DNA from: Acetobacterium paludosum
GTDB lineage: Bacteria; Bacillota; Clostridia; Eubacteriales; Eubacteriaceae
Assembly (NCBI RefSeq): GCF_008086595.1
Contig: NZ_RXYA01000006.1
Span: forward strand, 62,001-126,000
DNA: 64,000 nucleotides
Direction: 5' to 3'
Shown: in pieces, positions 24,330 to 32,442 of the stretch
Numbering within the stretch: position 1 is the stretch's first letter
How the letters are laid out: every line of letters starts with the position of its first letter
Program-made: the position numbers and the translations under genes
The notes under the pieces: generated by a model
The model's database searches: none
Told to the model about the DNA's origin: nothing
Seen by the model: only the letters and a program-made list of their open reading frames with translations

Positions 24330-25844
24330 ATGCAGACAATTGTATTTTTTTCAAATGATGGCATCCAAGTCGTCCAGGGGACGATGAAGGGTGGCCAGCT
24401 GACGATTCAGCATTTTAAAACACTGCCGGTGGAAGCGGGCGCGCTCATCAATGGGGTCATTACCAATGAGGAGGCCATCAGACAAACCCTCTCCGACGCG
24501 TTGGCTGAAAATCCCAGTTTGTTTACCAACATGAAGCTAGTGATCGAAAGCAGTTTGATTGCGATCAAAAATGTGGCGGTCCCCCGGCTGAAACCGAAGG
24601 AGCTGGCCGCCCTAGCCGCTACCGAGTTTGAAGACACCGCCGGAAATTATGAAGAGTTGGTGGTGGATTATTCAAACATTCCCGGTCCGAACGGAAACAA
24701 TATGTTCTGCTGCGGCGTGGAAAAACGGGTGATCGAGTCTTATGCGGCGCTGTTTGAAAGCCTGAAAATCAGGGTGCTGAGCATTGATGTCGGACTGAAT
24801 GCCCTTATTCAATATGTTTCCGGAACCAAAGACTACAAGGGCATGACCCTGGCGCTTAACATCCTGGACGGGCGAGATTTATTATCGATATTATTTGAAA
24901 ACGGCCTTTATATTTTTTCGACCCGCTCCCGGCTAATGGCGGAACGCGGCACCGATGCCTTTGCGGACGAACTGTCGGCAAAGCTTTCATCGCTAATCCA
25001 ATTCAACAAATCCCAGAAATCCGAGTACGCCCTGAATATCAGCCTGTATGCCGGCCTGGATGAATTTGAATTGAATTCTTTGAAAAATCTGGTGTTTGAT
25101 CCGGATCTTTCGTTATTCATTATCCCTCAAACCCGCAATATAAAAGAGCTGTTTGAGATTGATGAAACCTTTGATTTTGGAAAATTTATTTATCCCATTG
25201 CCGCATTTTTTACCGGAACCAAGGCCATTAATCTCTTTACCGCCTATAAAAAAAGCCTGGTGGTTAAAAAGGAACGACATTTTGAAAATAAAGCCCTGGC
25301 AATACCCATTGTCATGGCGGTAATTTTTTTAATTATTTTTTCGACCTTCTATTTGCTGCAGATGAGCGCCCAGAAAAAACTGGAGGCGAGCAACGCCTAT
25401 ATCAGTGATACCACGAATCAACAGCAGTACCTGGAAGCGAAAAATTTAACTGATGCCGTCGAGGGAATCAATTCACAGGTTTCTGACGTAGAGATGATTA
25501 ATACCGCTGTTAACAGCAACCCCAAGCTGGTTTCAGATAAGCTGACGCATCTGGCGACGCTGTGCAACAGTGTGATTACCTTGAACAGCATGACTTATGA
25601 CGGCGAAACCGGCGGCGTCAGCATCGCCGCGACCGCGAACAGTGTTCAGGAAGCCGCCGGTTATGTGGAACGATTAAGAGCCACGGCGTACTTTGTCCAG
25701 GTGGATTATAACGGCTATTCCAAGGCGACCGCAACGGCGGGGTCCACCGCAACTTCCGGAACAACATCGGGAACAACGGCTACCACCTTCACCGGTTACA
25801 ACTTTACGGTGCAGGCTTATTTGAAGGCAGGTGATCAACAATGA
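24330..25844 (+). CDS. PilM-PilN fusion protein, pilus alignment complex
   Basis: 504 residues. The first 310 or so resemble the actin-like, cytoplasmic PilM (VIESSLIAIKNVAVPRLKPKELAALAATEFEDT). They are followed by a linker, one transmembrane helix (about 320-345) and a coiled/globular external part that matches the PilN layout. In proteobacteria PilM and PilN are separate proteins that bind each other through the PilN N-terminal tail; here they appear fused. The C-terminal end carries a short Thr/Gly/Ala run. The gene overlaps the next one by 4 bases (ATGA). Family assignment rests on fold pattern and context, since sequence motifs are weak. Confidence 0.8.
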   Translation: MQTIVFFSNDGIQVVQGTMKGGQLTIQHFKTLPVEAGALINGVITNEEAIRQTLSDALAENPSLFTNMKLVIESSLIAIKNVAVPRLKPKELAALAATEFEDTAGNYEELVVDYSNIPGPNGNNMFCCGVEKRVIESYAALFESLKIRVLSIDVGLNALIQYVSGTKDYKGMTLALNILDGRDLLSILFENGLYIFSTRSRLMAERGTDAFADELSAKLSSLIQFNKSQKSEYALNISLYAGLDEFELNSLKNLVFDPDLSLFIIPQTRNIKELFEIDETFDFGKFIYPIAAFFTGTKAINLFTAYKKSLVVKKERHFENKALAIPIVMAVIFLIIFSTFYLLQMSAQKKLEASNAYISDTTNQQQYLEAKNLTDAVEGINSQVSDVEMINTAVNSNPKLVSDKLTHLATLCNSVITLNSMTYDGETGGVSIAATANSVQEAAGYVERLRATAYFVQVDYNGYSKATATAGSTATSGTTSGTTATTFTGYNFTVQAYLKAGDQQ

Positions 25845-26728
25845 AAAAACTGACACAACGGGAAAAATTGTTGATCTACATTCTGATCTGTTTCGCAATT
25901 GTCTCAGGAGGCATCTATTTTATGGCGCTTCCAAGCTATCAGCGTTACGCGGTTGTGAATGATCAAGCCACCGAGGCGGGATATACCCAACAGACTATGG
26001 CAACGGCGATTAACAGCATCCCGGCAACGATGACGGCTCAGGATGCTGCCAAGGCTAAACTGGCGGCAGTCAAGGGACCCTTTTCCGCCCATCTGCCCAA
26101 TGAAGGGATTGATGCGTTGCTGACACAGCTGTGCCTGAGTTATAATCTGGCCCCGACTTCCCTGGCCATTGAGAGCAACGCCATGCAGGAGCTGTTGTTC
26201 TTTGAAGCCTATTCCGGCGACACGACCGGGGCAGGTGGTACCACGGGGTCGAGTTCAACCACCGGATCGAACACGACAACGGGGACAAGTTCAACAACGG
26301 GTTCTAGCACGACAGCCGGTACAAGCACGACCACCGGATCGAACACGACAGCGGGGACGAGTTCAACAACGGGTTCAAGCACGGCAACGGACACGAGTTC
26401 AACAACCGGTGCAAGCACAACCGGGAGTTCAAGCACGACAACGGGAACATCAACCGGTTCATCAACCTGGACAAGTGTGGTAACGATGGCACTGACCGGG
26501 ACCCAAACAAACTTTTATCAGTTGCTGGATGCCGTGGCCGCTCGGCCGGATATGATTATTTCAAAATTTACCATTGCCCCGGCCACGACGACGACCTCCG
26601 TATCCAGTGTCACAAACTCATCCAGCACGACCAGCACCACTGGGTCCTATACCGGATGGACACCGGTGCTGGATGGCGGAAATATTACCATCAGTGTCAC
26701 CTTTAATGTTTATATGGTGGATAAATAG
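25841..26728 (+). CDS. PilO-like alignment protein with a Thr/Ser/Gly-repeat insert
   Basis: 295 residues: a short cytoplasmic start, one transmembrane helix (about 10-30), a PilO-like helical region, then about 75 residues made almost only of Thr, Ser and Gly (residues about 130-205), then a beta-rich end. Position directly after the PilM-PilN fusion, with a 4-base overlap, and the topology suggest PilO, partner of PilN. The insert is encoded by imperfect tandem repeats (26236-26466), which can change length without breaking the frame. It could be a flexible spacer through the thick Gram-positive wall. The function of the insert is inference. Confidence 0.72.
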   Translation: MKKLTQREKLLIYILICFAIVSGGIYFMALPSYQRYAVVNDQATEAGYTQQTMATAINSIPATMTAQDAAKAKLAAVKGPFSAHLPNEGIDALLTQLCLSYNLAPTSLAIESNAMQELLFFEAYSGDTTGAGGTTGSSSTTGSNTTTGTSSTTGSSTTAGTSTTTGSNTTAGTSSTTGSSTATDTSSTTGASTTGSSSTTTGTSTGSSTWTSVVTMALTGTQTNFYQLLDAVAARPDMIISKFTIAPATTTTSVSSVTNSSSTTSTTGSYTGWTPVLDGGNITISVTFNVYMVDK

Positions 26729-26742
26729 AATATCAGATGAGA

Positions 26743-26770
26743 AAAGCCGGTTTAGCAACTGGCTTTCTTT
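26743..26770 (+). terminator. Weak terminator after the pilO-like gene
   Basis: AAAGCCGGTT-TAGC-AACTGGCTTT with one G-T pair, followed by CTTT. It separates the assembly genes from the minor pilin genes and probably allows read-through. Confidence 0.6.
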
Positions 26771-26800
26771 GCAGGAAAATATAAAAAAGCGGGAGGGACC

Positions 26801-27250
26801 ATGAAAAGAATCATTAGCAACCAATCCGGGGTTACACTCATTGAACTTTTAGTGGCTTTTTTGATCTTGTCAATTATTTTAACAACGATTGTTGGCGCCT
26901 TGATGTTTATGCAGAAGTCCATTATTGGCAGCGATCTTAAGAACAACGAGGCTGCAAAAGGTCAGGATTATGTCGATCAAATCGTAACGATGCTATCAAA
27001 TGGTACTCCTCCGGCTTTGATCACTGAAGTTGGAACCGACGAAAAAGGGAAAGCCTACAGCATGGATAATCCTAAGTTAACAGATATAACAACAAAAGGA
27101 CAATTCTACGATGATAAATGGGCAACATACCCGCGTCAGTTTTATATTGTAGAATATCCAGGTGCCGGTGGCTATAACATATACTATCGTGGATATTATG
27201 ACAATGGCACTGCTCAAATTAATTATACTGCTTTTGCAAAAAAGGTGTAA
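26801..27250 (+). CDS. Minor pilin / pseudopilin (149 residues)
   Basis: Starts with leader MKRIISNQSG, then VTLIELLVAFLILSIILTTIVG: a type IV prepilin signal with Glu at mature position 5 and a nonstandard Val at +1. The remaining 110 residues are a small globular domain. GGGAGGG is the ribosome site. It is the first of four genes with pilin-like N-termini or PilX-like plan in a row, resembling the minor pilin clusters (PilV, PilW, PilX, FimU or GspHIJK types) that form the initiation complex at the pilus tip. I cannot say which homologue it is. Confidence 0.82.
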   Translation: MKRIISNQSGVTLIELLVAFLILSIILTTIVGALMFMQKSIIGSDLKNNEAAKGQDYVDQIVTMLSNGTPPALITEVGTDEKGKAYSMDNPKLTDITTKGQFYDDKWATYPRQFYIVEYPGAGGYNIYYRGYYDNGTAQINYTAFAKKV

Positions 27251-27333
27251 ATTAATCATTGCGTAAAACAGTCATATCGCTTTGATTTTGGAGCTATTAT
27301 ATTAGGATTGATTGTATTTCAAGGGAGGCCTTT

Positions 27334-29388
27334 ATGGGAATTAAAAAGCTGAATCTAAAAATGAATCAAAGAGGAAGTGCATTACCCTTCGTTATAATTT
27401 TAGGCCTTGTTTTGCTTGTCCTGGTTGCTTCGTTAGCCACAGTCGCAACGGGTACGATCACTTTTACTCAGGAATCGGTGGAAAGTCGTCAGGCCTATTT
27501 AGATGCAAAGACCGTAACCGAGTATGGAAAGGTTTTAATTGATAATAAAATAGCAGCGATGCAGAGCACCACGCTAGAAAATAAAACGTCGGATAATAGT
27601 AATGGCGATGTCATTTTTTATATAAAGGGCGTTCGCTCAAATCCATTGGCACCCTTGACTTTGACGCAAATTGTGACCCCAAGTACATCAGATCCAACGA
27701 CGGATAAATTAATTATTGGCATCGGTAAATTGAGCTGGAAACAGACCGTAGTAACAGGTGATGAAAAAAATGGAATTGCCACTACAACCTATACCATTTC
27801 GGTGGAATCGACAAATTTGGTAAGGAAACTGGATTATCGACAAACATTTGATTATCTATTGACAACGTCAACAACCGGAACCGGAACAGGAACAGGAACA
27901 GGAACGGGAACGGGAACGGGAACAGGAACCCCAAGCCAGCCGACTCAGCCTTCCGTTGCTTCAAGCACAGTAACTGCACAAATAACAAATAATAATAATT
28001 TGAACTTTAAATATAATGGTAATAGTGTTTATGGGATTCCCAATCCAGTTGTGGAAAGTGGGAATACCTTGTCTGTTAGACCTAACACTCAATTTGATCA
28101 ATGCAATATTAAATTAACAGGATTTGATTTTAATGGAAGTAAGACTTTAAACATAGCGGCAAACCAAATAGTGGTATCTACTGCAATGCCAAGTGTATGG
28201 AATCCGATTTACAATTTTGGTGACAGGTTCCAAACTCAGCTTTTGTATTTTGCGAAAGGGTATACAACGGATGCTGGCGGCAATCACAATTCGTCGAATA
28301 CGCTAAAAGCAAAAAACATCGTCATCATTGGCGATTTAAATCTCATGGACAACTCAATACTTGATATTGATTGTGATAATCTATGGATTACCGGAAATGT
28401 CACATTGGCAACTAAAAACAACACCATTACAAATAAAATTAAAGCCAAAAATATCATAATAGGGAAAAATCTGTATCTTGACCATTACACTAAGTTGACG
28501 ATTGACTGTCCAAACGTTTGGTTAAATGGTAATTTGTCATCAGGTACAACAAAACCTGAATTAACCTTGAACAATGTGAAGTATTTTAAAGCAGGTACGA
28601 TGAATCTGAATGATAAAATGAACCTCACAATTAATGGCGATCCTACGAGCAGTGCAACAAACCAGGTGGAAGTGGGATCCCTAGATACGACGAGCACCGG
28701 ACAGCAAATCAGTGTAACCAATGTTTATTCATTCAACTGTCTGGGCAGCATTACACAAAGCTGGTCAAGTGCAACTATTAGTATTCAGGCTACCATGGTT
28801 ACAATTGGCGGAGATTTAACCCTCACCGGTATTAATGGAGGTGATTTCAAAGTGTTGACCCAATATTTTACATGCAAAGGCACCACTCATTTGCAACAGA
28901 TTAACGGACCATTTTATATCGGAGATGCTGCTCATCAGACAAGTGCTATTAAATTTGAAGGAAATTATGAACAAATTAAATCAACAGTAATAATGTACGG
29001 GGCCAAAAATATTGTATTTAACGGTGATTTTAAACTAGGTGATAATGGACCAGGAGTAACAACTTTAATATCGGATAATATTTATTTCCAATCGAATATA
29101 ATAAATATGCAGTGTAATCAATGGTATCACCCAAATACTGTAATTTGCCAAGGAATCACCAATGCGGTGGCGGCAAATGTGTTATTAAAAACTCAGACAA
29201 TCAACCCAACATTTCCAGCTGGAAAGTATACTGGTTATACAAATAGTGATTGGACTGATATTGATCCAGCAACTAACAAGTACACACTGCAGCCGAATGA
29301 CTTTAAAGAAATTGCATTTCCGGATCAACCCGGGAGTAAAACGACAATTACGCCGTCGGTAAACAGAGGACCGTTTAGCTACTATTGA
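27334..29388 (+). CDS. Large PilX-like surface protein with predicted beta-solenoid
   Basis: 684 residues. The N-terminus QRGSALPFVIILGLVLLVLVAS fits the PilX N-terminal pattern: a single helix preceded by RG and lacking the pilin Glu5. A Thr-Gly dipeptide run (about residues 181-198, DNA 27876-27930, six-base repeats GGAACA/C/G) then acts as a hinge to about 450 residues rich in Asn, Thr and Ile. There, short strands of the type NIVIIGDLNL, NLWITGNVTL and NIIIGKNLYL repeat, suggesting a beta-solenoid. The fold is my inference from periodicity. GGGAGG precedes the ATG. It lies among minor pilin genes, so it may be exposed at the pilus tip. DNA here is more AT-rich than in the assembly genes. 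Confidence 0.7.
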   Translation: MGIKKLNLKMNQRGSALPFVIILGLVLLVLVASLATVATGTITFTQESVESRQAYLDAKTVTEYGKVLIDNKIAAMQSTTLENKTSDNSNGDVIFYIKGVRSNPLAPLTLTQIVTPSTSDPTTDKLIIGIGKLSWKQTVVTGDEKNGIATTTYTISVESTNLVRKLDYRQTFDYLLTTSTTGTGTGTGTGTGTGTGTGTPSQPTQPSVASSTVTAQITNNNNLNFKYNGNSVYGIPNPVVESGNTLSVRPNTQFDQCNIKLTGFDFNGSKTLNIAANQIVVSTAMPSVWNPIYNFGDRFQTQLLYFAKGYTTDAGGNHNSSNTLKAKNIVIIGDLNLMDNSILDIDCDNLWITGNVTLATKNNTITNKIKAKNIIIGKNLYLDHYTKLTIDCPNVWLNGNLSSGTTKPELTLNNVKYFKAGTMNLNDKMNLTINGDPTSSATNQVEVGSLDTTSTGQQISVTNVYSFNCLGSITQSWSSATISIQATMVTIGGDLTLTGINGGDFKVLTQYFTCKGTTHLQQINGPFYIGDAAHQTSAIKFEGNYEQIKSTVIMYGAKNIVFNGDFKLGDNGPGVTTLISDNIYFQSNIINMQCNQWYHPNTVICQGITNAVAANVLLKTQTINPTFPAGKYTGYTNSDWTDIDPATNKYTLQPNDFKEIAFPDQPGSKTTITPSVNRGPFSYY

Positions 29389-29438
29389 GAGAAAATAACA
29401 GAAAAAATGAAATAGATTGAATGGCAGGGGGCGAGAAA

Positions 29439-30113
29439 ATGAAAGAAATGCAAAAAAAAATAAAAAAAAATAGTGGGTTCACATTAATTGAGTTGATTGT
29501 GGCTTTGTTGATTACATCCATTCTTTTAGTTTCCGCAGGGTCTGTCTATTTTATTGCGACAAAAGTGTATACACGAGGAGAAAATATCAGCTATAAGGAA
29601 GGGACGATTACCAATACCGAAACGAATCTGCAGGAGGTATTGCCGGTGGCAACCGCCGCCGCGCTTGCGGATGCGCCCAAAGAGGATGCTGGAAAAAGTT
29701 ACAGTATTGGCTTTAAAGCGGATGGGACCTGTGAAGAAGTCATCATGTCTTTAGTGGTCAATACCAATGGTGATCCGGTACTGGATAGTCTGGGACGGAA
29801 ACAATTTTCAAAAATCATCAATACCATTCCCCAGATTTCGGATATTGATGTGGTGGCCGTTCAAAAGACGTATGTCGATGCTAATGGAAAGACGGTCTAT
29901 ATCGATGCATATACTTTAAATTATGAACTTGTACCGGTTGATACAACAATGAGTATATTAAAAGGCGGCGTGGTAATGAACAACATCAAGGTTAATAACA
30001 ATAATGTGCCGAATGTGACGAATGCATCCGGAAAAAATTTGTTTAATTCGGTGTCGCTTAATAATAATGGCGGAGCAACTAAACAATACCTGGTAGTGAC
30101 TTTGGGTAATTGA
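29439..30113 (+). CDS. Minor pilin / pseudopilin (224 residues)
   Basis: I chose the ATG at 29439, which follows GGGGGCGAG. It gives leader MKEMQKKIKKNSG of 13 residues, cleavage before Phe and FTLIELIVALLITSILLVSAG with Glu5. The frame also opens at 29421 but that start lacks a ribosome site. The mature protein has a 25-residue hydrophobic N-terminal helix and a roughly 180-residue domain with no cysteines. It resembles PilW/GspJ-like minor pilins in size and position, but I cannot assign it further. Confidence 0.82.
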   Translation: MKEMQKKIKKNSGFTLIELIVALLITSILLVSAGSVYFIATKVYTRGENISYKEGTITNTETNLQEVLPVATAAALADAPKEDAGKSYSIGFKADGTCEEVIMSLVVNTNGDPVLDSLGRKQFSKIINTIPQISDIDVVAVQKTYVDANGKTVYIDAYTLNYELVPVDTTMSILKGGVVMNNIKVNNNNVPNVTNASGKNLFNSVSLNNNGGATKQYLVVTLGN

Positions 30114-30223
30114 GAGTAGCACTGATGCTTTGACAAGCGGTAAAATAACAGTGCGGCATTTCAATTAGATTATTCTTGAGACATGTTTGATGTGTTTGAG
30201 GAATGGAAAGAATTAGGGCTCGG

Positions 30224-31657
30224 ATGTTTACAAAGGCGGGTATCTTAAAAAACAGAGCTGGTTTTACGATGATGGAGCTTGTCGTAACATTGGTAATAAT
30301 GGCAATTGTTGCCGCTTTTGCGATACCCATATATTTGGGTTTTGTGAAGGATTCGCAAGCGAAGGAATGTGCCTCAAATACGGCAATGCTGACACGTGAC
30401 TGCCAACAGGCACAAAAAAACCTGACAAAATCGCCAACCGAGAGTGTAAAAATTGATGGGGATGAGCCAGCTCAAGTGACGTTAAGAAACAACCTATTCT
30501 TCCAAGCCATTGATGATGAATTCAATGTAAATCTTAAATCATTGGAAAAATCGGATATAAAGGTAATCGAAAAAGACGGAAAAATAATGGTTGCCGGAAT
30601 TTGTAAAGATGGAGGAAATTACTATACGCAGACAGACAATGGCAGCCTTAATGTTTACTGTGATAAACATGATGGTGAGATTGCAAATGTCATACCGGTT
30701 ACAACGCCGGCCGGGAAAGATCCGGATGCACCGGTTGATAACAAGGTGACGATCAACTATGTCGCAGCGATAGGTGGGGTTGTATCTAGAATAAGTGAAA
30801 CAGTGGATGCGAGCAATGGATCGGTCAGCGGTTCAACCGCTACGGCCAACATGGGCTATACGTTCAGTAACTGGACAAAAAATGGGACGGTTGTCAGCCC
30901 TGTTGCGGCATTTATTAAACCAGCCCTGGCAGCAGCAACCTATACGGCCAATTTCAACGAAAATGATGTGACGATTACCTACACCGCCGGTCCAGGTGGT
31001 GCAGTTAGCCCTACCAGTGAAGTCATCAAGGCGTTGGCGAAAACGGCAGGTGGTTCAACCGCTACAGCGAATAATGGTTACAAATTCCTGGAATGGGTTG
31101 ACAGTAAGGGAAACCGGGTGGGAACAAGTATGAACTTTGATCCGCCCAAAGGTGATGTTTATATAACAACAACCTATACAGCACATTTCATAAAGCTTGA
31201 AAATGTGGATACGGTAAAAAATGTGGAAGATTATTTTGAACACCTTTATTCAAATTGGGATCCATATGGGTGGATCTGGAATTGGTATGCTGAAACAAAA
31301 ATTGGCGCGGTTTACAGTTATTCGTCTTGGTTTATTGAAGGCGGAACCTATGTAGCAATTGATCATTTATCTCAATCTTTTTACAGCTTTTTTCCTTCAA
31401 CTGATGGCTTTTATAGATGGTTAAGTCTAGCTGATCAGAAAAAATTTATTGAAATAACAACGTCTACCCCAGTATATAAATCGAAGAATGTTAGCGGAGA
31501 TGTTTGGACAGGACCACAACCTACATTTGGAAATTTATATGAATATGGCAATTCAGTATATATCTGGACGAGCGACGATATAACTATTACACCGCCTACG
31601 GATCCAACTGCAACGACAACGGGAAATAAGTATTGGGTGAAAATCGTTGGAATATAA
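30224..31657 (+). CDS. Large pilin with InlB-type B-repeats, candidate pilus adhesin
   Basis: 477 residues from ATG 30224, chosen because AGGG lies 6 bases upstream and the leader (MFTKAGILKNRAG) is then 13 residues, as in the other pilins here; an in-frame ATG at 30203 has GAGGA touching it. Cleavage before FTMMELVVTLVIMAIVAAF leaves Glu5. After a pilin-like first domain come two B-repeat-like units, VTINYVAAIGGVVS...GYTFSNWT and VTITYTAGPGGAVS...GYKFLEWV, as in InlB and many Firmicute surface proteins. An aromatic-rich end domain of about 150 residues follows that I do not recognise. A pilin that carries adhesin modules is likely a tip or side-exposed subunit. Confidence 0.8.
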   Translation: MFTKAGILKNRAGFTMMELVVTLVIMAIVAAFAIPIYLGFVKDSQAKECASNTAMLTRDCQQAQKNLTKSPTESVKIDGDEPAQVTLRNNLFFQAIDDEFNVNLKSLEKSDIKVIEKDGKIMVAGICKDGGNYYTQTDNGSLNVYCDKHDGEIANVIPVTTPAGKDPDAPVDNKVTINYVAAIGGVVSRISETVDASNGSVSGSTATANMGYTFSNWTKNGTVVSPVAAFIKPALAAATYTANFNENDVTITYTAGPGGAVSPTSEVIKALAKTAGGSTATANNGYKFLEWVDSKGNRVGTSMNFDPPKGDVYITTTYTAHFIKLENVDTVKNVEDYFEHLYSNWDPYGWIWNWYAETKIGAVYSYSSWFIEGGTYVAIDHLSQSFYSFFPSTDGFYRWLSLADQKKFIEITTSTPVYKSKNVSGDVWTGPQPTFGNLYEYGNSVYIWTSDDITITPPTDPTATTTGNKYWVKIVGI

Positions 31658-31772
31658 GTGGAATCACATGTGTAGTTAGTGTCTGTATAAATTAAAACTT
31701 CGATACAGTATTTTGGTATTGCAAAATATTTTCCTTATGATACTATAATTACCAAGATACAGGAGGCAAAAA

Positions 31773-32198
31773 ATGAAAAGAATTGAAATATATGAACCGG
31801 GCGGCTGTGCATCCGGTGCCTGTGATCCCATGATTGAAGCGGATTTGCTGCGGATTGAACACATGGTCGCAGATTTAAGAGGGCAGGGCGTTTCGGTTTC
31901 CCGCTATAATGTGATGGATGACGGTCCGGCTTTTCTGGCCAGTGATCTGGTAAAAAAGGCGCTGGTAGAGAAAGGAACGGACTGTCTGCCGTTGGTAATC
32001 GTTGATGGCAAAGTCGAATCCGAAGGGGAATACCCGACCGATCTTGAATTGGCAAAATGGGGCGGACTGCCCTGGAGTGATCTGGAAATATACGCGGCTC
32101 GCGAAAGACGGGACACCGCCATCGCTATGGATCTTGCCCAGCATGGTGACTGTGACGCAGACGATGATTGTGACGGCGACTGTGACAGCTGCAGCTGA
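31773..32198 (+). CDS. ArsD-like metalloid chaperone with Cys/Asp-rich tail
   Basis: 141 residues, clearly related to ArsD (the arsenite chaperone that hands As(III) to the ArsA ATPase): an N-terminal thioredoxin-like fold with the metal-site loop EPGGCASGACDP (Cys12, Cys17), the conserved RYNVMDDG and GTDCLPLVIVDGKVESEGEYP. E. coli ArsD has a Cys12-Cys13-Cys18 site; here only two cysteines remain in the loop. The last 17 residues alternate Cys and Asp (GDCDADDDCDGDCDSCS), a probable extra metal-binding tail. There is no arsA, arsB or arsR nearby; a terminator follows, so it is a single-gene unit. Confidence 0.82.
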   Translation: MKRIEIYEPGGCASGACDPMIEADLLRIEHMVADLRGQGVSVSRYNVMDDGPAFLASDLVKKALVEKGTDCLPLVIVDGKVESEGEYPTDLELAKWGGLPWSDLEIYAARERRDTAIAMDLAQHGDCDADDDCDGDCDSCS

Positions 32199-32222
32199 TG
32201 AGTAAAATTATTCGTAAAAAAT

Positions 32223-32249
32223 AAAGAAATGCGAAAGCATTTCTTTTTT
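32223..32249 (+). terminator. Terminator after the arsD-like gene
   Basis: AAAGAAATGC-GAAA-GCATTTCTTT followed by TTT: 10-bp perfect stem with a stable GAAA loop. Confidence 0.92.
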
Positions 32250-32442
32250 CCATTAACTTTTGATACAAAATTTTGTTGGTTCGATTGTATGTTTTTTAAC
32301 AAAGTAATAAAAGCAAACGAATTCATAAAAAAGAGGCAGAAAAACCAAACAATGGCTGCAAATATTTATATTGAAAAAGTTTGGTTTTTATCAGGATATA
32401 GTGATAAAATAATATTCAGTGTGAAAAGAAGGAGAATTTAGT

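Noticed and set aside
32229-32441. 70-residue frame between the arsD-like gene and pncB
   Set aside because: It begins inside a clear terminator hairpin and has no ribosome site.
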